Assembly: GCF_019056515.1 (NCBI RefSeq)
Contig: NZ_CP064873.1
Location: forward strand, 2,604,001-2,668,000
DNA: 64,000 bases
Origin: Microbacterium paraoxydans
GTDB taxonomy: Bacteria > Actinomycetota > Actinomycetes > Actinomycetales > Microbacteriaceae
Reading direction: 5' to 3'
Part shown: piece after piece, positions 17,386 to 25,625 of the stretch
Numbering within the stretch: position 1 is the stretch's first letter
Layout: the number at the start of each line of letters is the position of its first letter
The notes under the pieces: model-generated
Database searches by the model: none
The model's input: the letters and a program-made list of their open reading frames with translations, nothing else
What the model was told of the DNA's origin: nothing
Position numbers and translations under genes: made by a program

Positions 17386-18750
17386 TCAGCCGATGCGGAT
17401 CAGCTTCTTGTTGACGAACTCGTCGGCGGCCAGGTGGCCGAGCTCGCGGGCCGTGCCGCTGCGCTTGATGCCGCCGAACGGGAGCTCGGGGCTGTCGGCG
17501 AGCACGAGGTTCACGTAGACCATGCCCGCCTCGATCCGGTCGGCCACCCGCTCCGCCTGCGCCTCGTCCGTCGTGAAGACGTAGGAGCCGAGACCGAACG
17601 TGGTGTCGTTGGCCAGCGCGACCGCCGCGTCCTCGTCCGCGACGCGGTACACGACGGCTGCGGGGCCGAACAGCTCCTCGCGGTAGACGTCCATCTCCGG
17701 GGTCACGTCGGCGAGCACGGTCGGTGCGAAGAACGCCCCGTCGCGCGTGCCGCCCGTGAGGAGGGTCGCGCCCTGGGCCACGGCGGTGTCGATCTGCTTC
17801 TGCAGGTTCTCCGCCGCCGCCTCCGACGAGACCGGACCGAGGACCGTGTCGTCCAGCGTGGGATCGGTCGCCTCGACGGCCGCCATCGCCGCAGTGAACT
17901 TCTCCACGAACGCGTCGTAGAGCTCGTCGACGATGATGAAGCGCTTGGCGCCGTTGCAGGCCTGGCCGTTGTTGTCGAGGCGCGCATCCACACCCGCCTG
18001 CACGGTGGCGTCGAGGTCGTCGGTGGAGAGCACGATGAACGGGTCGGACCCGCCGAGCTCCAGCGCGACCTTCTTGAGGTTGCGCCCGGCGACCTCGGCG
18101 ACCGCGGCGCCGGCGCGCTCGGAGCCGGTCAGCGACACGCCCTGCACCCGCCAGTCCGCGATCATCGCCGCGATCTGGTCGTTCGTGGCGAGCACGTTCT
18201 GGTACGCGCCCTTCGGGAAGCCCGCGTCGTGGTAGATCGCCTCGATCGCGCTCGACGACTCCGGGCACTGCGGCGCGGGCTTGAGGAGGATCGTGTTGCC
18301 GACGATCAGGTTCGGCGCGGCGAAGCGCACGATCTGGTACGCCGGGAAGTTCCACGGCATGATGCCCACGAGCGGTCCCAGCGAGGAGCGGCGGATGATC
18401 GCCGAACCCTCCCCGAGGATCTTGATGGGCTGGTCGGCCATGATGTCCTCGGCCTGGTCCGCGTAGTACTCCGCGATGTCGGCGGCGAAGTCGACCTCGC
18501 CGAGTGCGGCCTCCCGCGGCTTGCCCATCTCGCGCACGAAGATGTCGGCCAGCTCCTCGCGGCGCTCCCGGTGGAGCTCGGCCGCGCGACGCAGCAGCGC
18601 GGCACGGTCGGCGACCGTGGTGGAGCGTGACCACTCGCGGTGCGCCTCGTCGGCGGCCGCGACGGCCTCCTCGATCTGGGCGTCGGTGAACGTGTCGTAC
18701 GACGCCAGGGTCTCGCCGGTGGCGGGGTTGACGACGGCGTAGTCGGTCAT
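17386..18750 (-). CDS. NAD(P)-dependent aldehyde dehydrogenase, succinate-semialdehyde type
   Basis: This 454-residue enzyme belongs to the aldehyde dehydrogenase superfamily. It has the PWNFP motif (about 129-133), the general base in ELGGSDPF (about 225-232) and the catalytic Cys in NNGQACNGAKR. The length and pattern match the short GabD1-type succinate-semialdehyde dehydrogenases. It follows a second aldehyde dehydrogenase by 25 bp as last gene of the putrescine/GABA operon. In that pathway two oxidations are needed, 4-aminobutanal to GABA and succinate semialdehyde to succinate; I cannot tell from sequence which enzyme does which step. Confidence 0.87.
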   Translation of the reverse strand: MTDYAVVNPATGETLASYDTFTDAQIEEAVAAADEAHREWSRSTTVADRAALLRRAAELHRERREELADIFVREMGKPREAALGEVDFAADIAEYYADQAEDIMADQPIKILGEGSAIIRRSSLGPLVGIMPWNFPAYQIVRFAAPNLIVGNTILLKPAPQCPESSSAIEAIYHDAGFPKGAYQNVLATNDQIAAMIADWRVQGVSLTGSERAGAAVAEVAGRNLKKVALELGGSDPFIVLSTDDLDATVQAGVDARLDNNGQACNGAKRFIIVDELYDAFVEKFTAAMAAVEATDPTLDDTVLGPVSSEAAAENLQKQIDTAVAQGATLLTGGTRDGAFFAPTVLADVTPEMDVYREELFGPAAVVYRVADEDAAVALANDTTFGLGSYVFTTDEAQAERVADRIEAGMVYVNLVLADSPELPFGGIKRSGTARELGHLAADEFVNKKLIRIG

Positions 18751-18775
18751 GTGTCTCCTCCTCTTGCCGTGCCGG

Positions 18776-20242
18776 TCAGGAGACCGGGATCAGCGTGTAC
18801 TTGGTGGACAGGTACTCGTGGATGCCCTCGAAGCCGCCCTCGCGACCGACGCCGGACTGCTTGACGCCGCCGAAAGGAGCCGCCGCGTTGGAGACGACAC
18901 CCACGTTCAGACCCATCATGCCGGTCTCCAGCGCGTCGATCATCCGCTGACCGCGCTGCAGGTTCTCGGTGAAGACGTAGGAGACCAGGCCGTACTCGGT
19001 GTCGTTGGCGAGGCGCACGGCCTCGTCCTCGGTCTCGAAGGTCGCGATCGCGAGCACCGGGCCGAAGATCTCCTCGCGGAGGATCGCGGATCCGGGGACG
19101 ACGTCGGTGAGGACCGTGGGCTCGTAGAACGTGCCGGTGCCCTCGAGCGCCTTGCCGCCCGCGAGCAGGGTCGCGCCGCGCTCGACGGCGTCGTCCACGA
19201 GCTCGCCGGCCTTGGCCACCGCGTCCTCGTCGATGAGCGGGCCGATCGCCACGCCCTCCTCCGTGCCGCGGCCGATCTTCATGCCGTTGACACGCTCGGT
19301 GACGCGCTTGGCGAACTCGCCCGCGACGTCCTTGTGCACGATGAAGCGGTTCGCCGCCGTGCAGGCCTGACCGATGTTGCGGAACTTCGCGGCGAGTGCG
19401 CCGTCCACGGCCTTGTCGAGGTCCGCGTCGTCGAACACGACGAACGGCGCGTTGCCGCCGAGCTCCATCGAGACCCGCAGCACGCCCTCCGCCGCCTGCG
19501 CGATGAGCTTGCGGCCGACCTCGGTCGACCCGGTGAAGGACAGCTTGCGCAGGCGCGGGTCGGCGATGATCGGCGCGGACAGGGCGCTCGACTTCGAGGT
19601 CTGCACGACGTTGACGACGCCCTTCGGCAGACCGGCCTCCTCGAGCAGTGTCGTGAAGAAGATGGTCGTGAGCGGCGTGAGTGCCGGGGGCTTGATCACG
19701 ACGGTGCAGCCGGCGGCGAGGGCCGGCGCGATCTTGCGCGTGGCCATCGCGAACGGGAAGTTCCACGGCGTCACGAAGAACGACGGGCCGACCGGGCGCT
19801 GCGACACGATCATGTGACCGGTGCCCTCGGGGTTGAGGCCGTAGCGGCCGCTGATGCGCACGGCCTCCTCGCTGAACCAGCGGAGGAACTCGCCGCCGTA
19901 CGCGACCTCGCCGCGGGCCTCGGCGAGGGGCTTGCCCATCTCGAGCGTCATCAGCAGCGCGAGGTCCTCCTTGCGCTCCTGCACGAGGTCGAACGCCCGG
20001 CGCAGGATCTCGCCGCGCACGCGCGGCGCCGTCGCGGCCCACTCGTCCTGCGCGGCGACGGCCGCGTCGAGCGCCCGGATGCCGTCCGCGGGGGTGGCGT
20101 CGGCGATCGTGCGGATCACCTGGTTGGTCGAGGGGTCCTTGACGTCGAAGGTCGCGCCGGTCTCCCCCTCGATCCACTCCCCGCCGATGAAGAGGCCGGT
20201 GGGGATGCTGTCGAGCAGCGCCTGCTCGTTCTGAGTGCTCAT
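18776..20242 (-). CDS. gabD: NAD(P)-dependent aldehyde dehydrogenase, GabD type
   Basis: This 488-residue enzyme is close in length to GabD. It shows TPWNFPFAMATRKIAPALAAG (about 153-173), MELGGNAPFVVFDDAD (about 257-272) and the catalytic Cys in NIGQACTAANRF. Its likely role is oxidation of succinate semialdehyde to succinate, the last step of GABA breakdown. It is separated from the permease upstream by 14 bases. The sister gene just downstream has a clearly different sequence, so this is not a recent duplication. Confidence 0.87.
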   Translation of the reverse strand: MSTQNEQALLDSIPTGLFIGGEWIEGETGATFDVKDPSTNQVIRTIADATPADGIRALDAAVAAQDEWAATAPRVRGEILRRAFDLVQERKEDLALLMTLEMGKPLAEARGEVAYGGEFLRWFSEEAVRISGRYGLNPEGTGHMIVSQRPVGPSFFVTPWNFPFAMATRKIAPALAAGCTVVIKPPALTPLTTIFFTTLLEEAGLPKGVVNVVQTSKSSALSAPIIADPRLRKLSFTGSTEVGRKLIAQAAEGVLRVSMELGGNAPFVVFDDADLDKAVDGALAAKFRNIGQACTAANRFIVHKDVAGEFAKRVTERVNGMKIGRGTEEGVAIGPLIDEDAVAKAGELVDDAVERGATLLAGGKALEGTGTFYEPTVLTDVVPGSAILREEIFGPVLAIATFETEDEAVRLANDTEYGLVSYVFTENLQRGQRMIDALETGMMGLNVGVVSNAAAPFGGVKQSGVGREGGFEGIHEYLSTKYTLIPVS

Positions 20243-20256
20243 GGATTCTCTCTCTT

Positions 20257-21813
20257 TCAGACGGACGTGGGACGACGGCGGCGGCTGGGCGGAGCGTCCA
20301 TACCCAGCGTCTCACCGCGGAAGAAGGCGGGGCGGCGGATGGCGTTCCAGATCATCACGGCGATGCCGACGACGATGATGAGGATGCCGAGGATGAAGAC
20401 GATCCCGATGCCGCCGATCTCCGACCCGGAGCCGTAAGCAGGGTCCATGGAGTCGATCAGCGTGGTGAAGAACAGGATCGCCAGGATGATGCCGCCCACC
20501 AGCGGGAACAGGAAGGTGAAGAAGACGTTCCGCGCCGAGTCGAACCACTGCTTGCGGAAGTACCAGACGCAGGCGAACGCGGTGATCCCGTAGTAGAAGC
20601 AGATCATCATGCCGAGCGTGAGGATCGTGTCCCACAGCGTGTCCTCGCTGACCACGCGCATCACGGCGTAGAACGCGGAGGCCACGATGGCCGACACGAT
20701 CGTAGCGTAGCCCGGGGTGAAGAACCGCGGGCTCACCTTCGCGAACGACTTCGGGAGCGCACCGTAGTGGCCCATCGCGAGCAGGGTACGGGCCGGACCG
20801 ACGAACGTCGACTGCAGCGACGACGCCGAGCTCGTGAGCACCGCGAGGGAGACGAGGAACGCGAGCGGACCGAGGATCGGTCCGGAGAGGTGGAAGAACA
20901 CGTTCTCCTGGATGTCGCCGTTGCCGAGGCCGAGCTCTCCGGTGCCGACGCCCGCGAACATGATCATCGCGACGGCGAGGAGCAGGTACAGCGAGACGAT
21001 CGTGAGCACCGTGACGGTCGCCGCGCGACCCGGGGTCTTCTCCGGGTCCTTCGTCTCCTCGTTCATGGTGAGGGTGACGTCCCAGCCCCAGAAGATGAAG
21101 ATCGACAGCGACAGACCCGCGGCGACGGCGCTGAACGACGAGATCGCGAACGGGTTGAACCAGTTGAGGTCGAACGGCTGGTAGTCGAAGCCATTGCCGC
21201 CCACGGCCTGCACGATCGCGGCGACCGCGAAGAACACGAGCACGAGGATCTGGAATCCGACCAGCCAGTACTGCAGCTTCTGCGTGGTCTGCATGTCGCG
21301 GTACGACACCCACGTCGCGCCGAGCATGAAGAGCAGGCAGACGCCGATGTTGATCCAGGTCACGCCGGCGAGATCAGCGATCTCCGGATTGCCCGTGATC
21401 TGCGACAGCAGCAGGAACAAGAAGTCGACCGCGACGCCGGCGAGGTTGGAGAGCACGAGGATCGTGGCGACCACGAGGCCCCAGCCGGCCATCCAGCCCA
21501 CCCACGGTCCGAACGCCCTGGCGGCCCAGGTGAAGGACGTACCGGAGTCGGGCATGCGGTTGTTGAGCTCGCGGTAGCCGAAGGCCACGAGGAGCATCGG
21601 GATGAAGCCGACGAGGATGATTGCCGGGATCTGCGCGCCGACCTCGGATGCGGTGGGGCCGACGGCGGCCGTGAAGGTGTAGGCGGGGGCGATGCACGAG
21701 ATGCCGATCACGACGGCGCCGATCAGGCCGACGGTGCCGGCGCTCAGGCCCTTCGTCGAGATTCCGGTCGTGACGCCGGATGCGGGCTCCGTCGCCCGGT
21801 TGGTGCTGCTCAT
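20257..21813 (-). CDS. APC-superfamily amine/amino-acid permease
   Basis: This 518-residue protein has about 12 membrane segments and the APC-family pattern near the start (GLIGAVVIGISCIAPAYTFTAAVG). The sequence DSGTSFTWAARAFGPWVGWMAGW about 90-112 is the conserved helix 3 region. Placed between Usp and GabD in a putrescine/GABA operon, it should import putrescine, GABA or a related amine. Its ATG overlaps the stop of the upstream Usp gene (ATGA), showing translational coupling. Confidence 0.85.
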   Translation of the reverse strand: MSSTNRATEPASGVTTGISTKGLSAGTVGLIGAVVIGISCIAPAYTFTAAVGPTASEVGAQIPAIILVGFIPMLLVAFGYRELNNRMPDSGTSFTWAARAFGPWVGWMAGWGLVVATILVLSNLAGVAVDFLFLLLSQITGNPEIADLAGVTWINIGVCLLFMLGATWVSYRDMQTTQKLQYWLVGFQILVLVFFAVAAIVQAVGGNGFDYQPFDLNWFNPFAISSFSAVAAGLSLSIFIFWGWDVTLTMNEETKDPEKTPGRAATVTVLTIVSLYLLLAVAMIMFAGVGTGELGLGNGDIQENVFFHLSGPILGPLAFLVSLAVLTSSASSLQSTFVGPARTLLAMGHYGALPKSFAKVSPRFFTPGYATIVSAIVASAFYAVMRVVSEDTLWDTILTLGMMICFYYGITAFACVWYFRKQWFDSARNVFFTFLFPLVGGIILAILFFTTLIDSMDPAYGSGSEIGGIGIVFILGILIIVVGIAVMIWNAIRRPAFFRGETLGMDAPPSRRRRPTSV

Positions 21814-22697
21814 CAGCGGTCTCCTGCTTCATCGCGGGTACGCGGGACGACGATCATGGGGACGGGCAGCTCGTGCAGCATCTTCGCCGCCGTGGAGCCC
21901 AGGAAGAGTCGGCGCGGCTGCGCCAGCCGGCTGGAGCCGACGAGCACGACCTCACCGGGGAGCCAGGAGAGCCCGGCGACGGCGTCCTCCACCGTCTCGC
22001 CGGGGGCCTCCTCGACGACGGCACCGAGACCGTCCGGCAGCCGCTCGGCGGCCACGGCCAGCACCTTGTGCGCGTGCTCGCTGCCGGCGAGGCGGATGGC
22101 GCCCGTGTCGAGCCCCGGCGGCACGTCGAACGGCACGAGGGACACCAGGCGCAGGCTCACCTCGGCGGCGCCGGCGAGGGCCACGGCCTGGTCGAGCACG
22201 CCCTCCGCGCCGGGACGGGTGCCGACGGCGACGGTGACGCGCGGGAGCACGTGGTCGTCCTGCTGCGCGAGACCGGACGGCGCGAGAGCCACCGGGATCG
22301 GCGAGGAGTGCAGCAGCTCCGATGCCACGCTGCCCAGGCGGTGCCGACCGAAGAGGCCCCCGCCGGCCGTGCCGATCACGATGACGCTGGCGTCGAACTC
22401 CTCACCGGCGGCGATGAGGCCCTCGGCGAACGACTCCGAAAAGCGCACGTGGCCGCTGCGCACGAGCTCCTGCGGCAGGCGCACGACCGCGTCCTGCAGC
22501 CAGCTCCGGGCCTGCTTCCGGATGACGTCCTCGTAGGCGCGCTCCGGCGGTACGGCGGCGCTCCGGGTGCCCTCGGTCGGCAGCACGATCACGAGGTGCA
22601 GGGTCGCCCCGATGCTGCGCGCCAGTCGCGCGCCCAGCGCCGCCGCGTCGGCCCCCGCATCCGTCGCCGTGTAGCCGACGACGACCGAGCCGGTCAT
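21813..22697 (-). CDS. Universal stress protein with two UspA domains
   Basis: This 294-residue protein has two tandem UspA folds (about 1-140 and 150-290). The first ends with VIVIGTAGGGLFGRHRLGSVASELLHSSPIPVAL, containing the G-x2-G-x9-G-S/T nucleotide-binding pattern; the second ends VLVGSSRLAQPRRLFLGSTAAKMLHELPVPMIVV. Usp proteins bind ATP or other ligands and modulate stress responses. It overlaps both neighbours by ATGA junctions, so it is an integral part of the operon. Putrescine oxidase makes H2O2, which could explain a stress protein here; this is inference. Confidence 0.87.
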   Translation of the reverse strand: MTGSVVVGYTATDAGADAAALGARLARSIGATLHLVIVLPTEGTRSAAVPPERAYEDVIRKQARSWLQDAVVRLPQELVRSGHVRFSESFAEGLIAAGEEFDASVIVIGTAGGGLFGRHRLGSVASELLHSSPIPVALAPSGLAQQDDHVLPRVTVAVGTRPGAEGVLDQAVALAGAAEVSLRLVSLVPFDVPPGLDTGAIRLAGSEHAHKVLAVAAERLPDGLGAVVEEAPGETVEDAVAGLSWLPGEVVLVGSSRLAQPRRLFLGSTAAKMLHELPVPMIVVPRTRDEAGDR

Positions 22698-24079
22698 CAG
22701 CCGATGCTCTCGGGAGCGCCGGTCTCGCGACGGGCGTCGACGATGTTCGCCGCGACGAGGTGGCCCATGCGGATCGCCCCGTCGACGTGCTGGTACCCCG
22801 CTCCGGCCATGTCGCTGCAGGCGAAGTGGATCGGTCCGACCGGCGTGCGCAGGTCGGCGCCGTAGCGGTGCAGTCCGCCGAGGTCGAAGCTCGCGGCGTA
22901 CGCGCCGCGGGTCCACTCCTCGCTGCCCCAGTCGCTCTCGTAGTAGACGATGGGGTTCTTGGCCTCGGGACCGTAGTAGTGCGAGAGCGACTCGAGGATG
23001 CGCTCCTTGCGCTCCTCGGCCGACAGCTCGAACACGCCGTCGGCGTTCGCGTCGGACACGAAGCCGACCAGGGTGCCGCGCTCGTCGCCGTGGTTGGTGT
23101 TGTCGTACGCCTCGTGCGAGAGCTCGTACGGGCTGAACGCCGTACCGCTCAGGCCCTGCTCGCGCCAGAACGGGCGGTCGTAGACCGCGTGCACCTTGAT
23201 GACGAAGCCCATCGACAGGTGCTGGTGCAGCTGGTGCTGGCGACGCGGCAGCGGCGGGACGAAGGAGATGCGGTTGTAGAGGATGGGGGCGTGCGCGAGG
23301 ATCGCGTACCGCGCCCGGACCGTGAGGTCGTCGGTGGTCGCCACGACCCCGTCATCCGACCACTCCAGGCTGCGGACGGGCTGGTTCAGCAGCACGTCGT
23401 CGCCCAGGCGCTCGGCGAGGCGCAGCGGCACCTGCTGCAGACCGCCGACGACGCGCTTGTCGAGGATGAAGTCGGCGTCGACGAGGTTCGAGTAGGAGCC
23501 GGCCGAGGCGGCCATGAGCAGCGACTGCAGCAGCGAGAAGGCGTGGGTCGGCTTGGTCAGCATCGCCGAGCCGGTCGCGAAGGCGAGGTTGCGCACCGCC
23601 TCGTCGTCGTCGGTCTGCGAGCGCAGCCAGGCGTCCCAGGAGATGGAGTCCCACTCGGCCGCGTTCGGGTGCTCCCACGGGCGGTCCGGGTCGATCTCGG
23701 CGACGAGGGCGTCGAGGATGCCGGTGATACGGGCGATCACGGCCTCGGTCTCCGCCGACACCGGGAACATCTCGCCCGTGAAGCGATGGGCCTTCCCGTC
23801 CGGGCCGACGTAGACGCTGTCACCCTCGCGGTACCGGCTGTAGGTCTCGAGCCCCAGCTCCTCGATCGTGTCCTTGAGGGCGTCCTGGTCGGGCGAGACC
23901 CACTGGCCGCCGATCTCCAGCATGGCGCCGTCGATCACGTCGGTCCACAGCCGGCCGCCCACGCGGTCGCGGGCCTCCAGCACGGCGACCGACAGTCCGG
24001 CCTTCCGCAGGTCGTTGGCCGCCGTGAGCCCTGCGGCTCCGGCGCCCACGATCAGCACGTCGCGGGTGATCTCAGCCAT
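22697..24079 (-). CDS. Flavin monoamine oxidase, putrescine oxidase type
   Basis: This 460-residue FAD enzyme has the dinucleotide-binding motif VGAGAAGLTAANDL near the start, ARDRVGGRLWT (about 37-47) and a C-terminal FAD contact GAGYQHVDGAIRMG. The pattern fits bacterial putrescine oxidase, which converts putrescine and O2 to 4-aminobutanal, ammonia and H2O2. The ATG at 24079 is favoured over the upstream TTG because GGAGTTGCAG sets the correct spacing. The gene order (GabT upstream, permease and two aldehyde dehydrogenases downstream) supports putrescine as substrate; tyramine or another amine remains possible. Confidence 0.85.
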   Translation of the reverse strand: MAEITRDVLIVGAGAAGLTAANDLRKAGLSVAVLEARDRVGGRLWTDVIDGAMLEIGGQWVSPDQDALKDTIEELGLETYSRYREGDSVYVGPDGKAHRFTGEMFPVSAETEAVIARITGILDALVAEIDPDRPWEHPNAAEWDSISWDAWLRSQTDDDEAVRNLAFATGSAMLTKPTHAFSLLQSLLMAASAGSYSNLVDADFILDKRVVGGLQQVPLRLAERLGDDVLLNQPVRSLEWSDDGVVATTDDLTVRARYAILAHAPILYNRISFVPPLPRRQHQLHQHLSMGFVIKVHAVYDRPFWREQGLSGTAFSPYELSHEAYDNTNHGDERGTLVGFVSDANADGVFELSAEERKERILESLSHYYGPEAKNPIVYYESDWGSEEWTRGAYAASFDLGGLHRYGADLRTPVGPIHFACSDMAGAGYQHVDGAIRMGHLVAANIVDARRETGAPESIG

Positions 24080-24120
24080 CTGCAACTCCTTCGTCGTCGG
24101 GGGATGCGGGGGAAGAAGTA

Positions 24121-24162
24121 CCGGTCGCGTCCCGAAATCCCCCGATCCGGGGACGCGACCGG
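24121..24162 (-). terminator. Hairpin between gabT and the amine oxidase gene
   Basis: Arms CCGGTCGCGTCCC and GGGGACGCGACCGG form a strong stem in the 91-bp gap after gabT. It may reduce read-through from gabT into the rest of the operon, so that gabT is expressed more strongly, or it may end the gabT transcript. No T-run follows. Confidence 0.65.
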
Positions 24163-24170
24163 ACAGTGTG

Positions 24171-25532
24171 TCAGGCGCCAGCGAGCGCCTCGGCCACGAC
24201 GTCGAGGCCCTCGTTCAGCAGCTCGTCGCCGATGGACAGCGGCGGGAGGAAGCGGATGACGTTGCCGTACGTGCCGCAGGTGAGGACGATGACGCCCTGA
24301 GCGATGCACGCCTTGGCCACGGCGGCCGTGAGCGCGGCGTCCGGAGCCTTGGTCTCCGGGTCCACGAACTCGGCCGCGACCATCGCGCCGTGACCGCGGA
24401 CGTCGCCGATGCGGGCGTCCTCGGCCTGGAGGGCGGTGAGGCGGCCGATGAGGATCTCGCCGATCTCGCGGGCCCGCTCGATGACGCCGTCGTTCTCGAA
24501 CACGTCGATCGCAGCCAGCGCCGCGGCACAGGCGATCGGGTTGCCGCCGTAGGTGCCGCCGAGGCCGCCGGAGTGCGAGGCGTCCATGATCTCGGCGCGA
24601 CCGGTCACGGCCGCGAGCGGCAGCCCGCCCGCGATGCCCTTGGCGGTGGTGATGAGGTCGGGCTCGATGCCGAAGATCTCGCTGGCGAACATGTGCCCCG
24701 TGCGGGCGAAGCCGGTCTGCACCTCGTCGGCGATGAAGACGACGCCGTTCGCGCGGCACCAGTCGACGATCGCGGGGAGGAAGCCGTCGGCGGGGACGAT
24801 GAAGCCCCCCTCGCCCTGGATGGGCTCGATGATGACGGCCGCGAGGTTGTCGGCGCCGATCTGCTTCTCGAGCTGGAGGATCACGCGGGCCGCGGCCTCG
24901 CCGCCCTCGAGTCCGTCGCGGAACGGGTAGGACATCGGCGCGCGGTAGACCTCGGGGGCGAACGGGCCGAAGCCGCTCTTGTAGGGCATCGACTTCGCGG
25001 TCAGCGCCATGGTGAGGTTCGTCCGGCCGTGGTAGCCGTGGTCGAACGCGACGACGGCCTGGCGTCCGGTGTGCTTGCGGGCGATCTTGATCGCGTTCTC
25101 GACGGCCTCGGCGCCGGAGTTGAACAGGGCGCTCTTCTTGGCGAAGTCTCCGGGGGTGACGCGGTTGAGCGCCTCGGCGACGCCGACGTACGACTCGTAC
25201 GGCGAGATCATGAAGCAGGTGTGCGTGAACTGCGCGGCCTGCGCGGCGACGGCCGCGGCGACCTTGGGGTGCGCGTTGCCCACCGTGGTCACCGCGATGC
25301 CGGAGCCGAGGTCGATGAGCGAGTTGCCGTCGGCGTCGACGACCACCCCTCCCCCGGCCGCGACGGCGGCGACGGGCACGGTGTGTCCGACGCCGGCGGC
25401 GACCGCGTCCGCCTTGCGGGCGAGGACCTCGGCCGACCGCGGGCCGGGGAGTTCCGTGACGAGGCGACGCTCCTGCGGGAGGTCGGGGCCGCCGAGGGGG
25501 ACTGCGGGTGCTGCGGTGTCGAGGAGAGCCAT
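24171..25532 (-). CDS. gabT: 4-aminobutyrate-2-oxoglutarate aminotransferase
   Basis: This 453-residue class-III aminotransferase converts GABA and 2-oxoglutarate to succinate semialdehyde and glutamate. It shows FNSGAEAVENAIKIAR (about 117-132), the PLP-contact FIADEVQTGFARTG and the Schiff-base Lys in LITTAKGIAGGLPLAAV. The ATG at 25532 lacks a clear ribosome-binding site. An ATG at 25568 is possible and would add 12 residues. It lies first in the putrescine/GABA operon, divergent from a PucR-type regulator, with two direct-repeat operator candidates in between. Confidence 0.92.
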   Translation of the reverse strand: MALLDTAAPAVPLGGPDLPQERRLVTELPGPRSAEVLARKADAVAAGVGHTVPVAAVAAGGGVVVDADGNSLIDLGSGIAVTTVGNAHPKVAAAVAAQAAQFTHTCFMISPYESYVGVAEALNRVTPGDFAKKSALFNSGAEAVENAIKIARKHTGRQAVVAFDHGYHGRTNLTMALTAKSMPYKSGFGPFAPEVYRAPMSYPFRDGLEGGEAAARVILQLEKQIGADNLAAVIIEPIQGEGGFIVPADGFLPAIVDWCRANGVVFIADEVQTGFARTGHMFASEIFGIEPDLITTAKGIAGGLPLAAVTGRAEIMDASHSGGLGGTYGGNPIACAAALAAIDVFENDGVIERAREIGEILIGRLTALQAEDARIGDVRGHGAMVAAEFVDPETKAPDAALTAAVAKACIAQGVIVLTCGTYGNVIRFLPPLSIGDELLNEGLDVVAEALAGA

Positions 25533-25576
25533 GTCGCGAGCGTACGGCGGCAGCGGAGACGCACGCATTCGCCGGG

Positions 25577-25621
25577 TCGTACAATCGGAGAATTGATTTC
25601 GCCGTCTCGTACAACCGGAGA
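25577..25621. promoter_or_regulatory. Direct-repeat operator candidate between gabT and the PucR regulator
   Basis: The 15-bp sequence TCGTACAAYCGGAGA occurs twice in the same orientation, at 25577-25591 (Y = T) and 25607-25621 (Y = C), with starts exactly 30 bp apart, about three helical turns. The second copy overlaps the regulator's ribosome-binding site. Such phased direct repeats between divergent genes are typical of a regulator's own binding sites. The PucR-type protein is the natural candidate. Confidence 0.7.
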
Positions 25622-25625
25622 TCGC

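Noticed and set aside
17386-20242. Recent tandem duplication of one aldehyde dehydrogenase gene
   Set aside because: The two proteins differ in length and in most motifs, so they are distinct family members.
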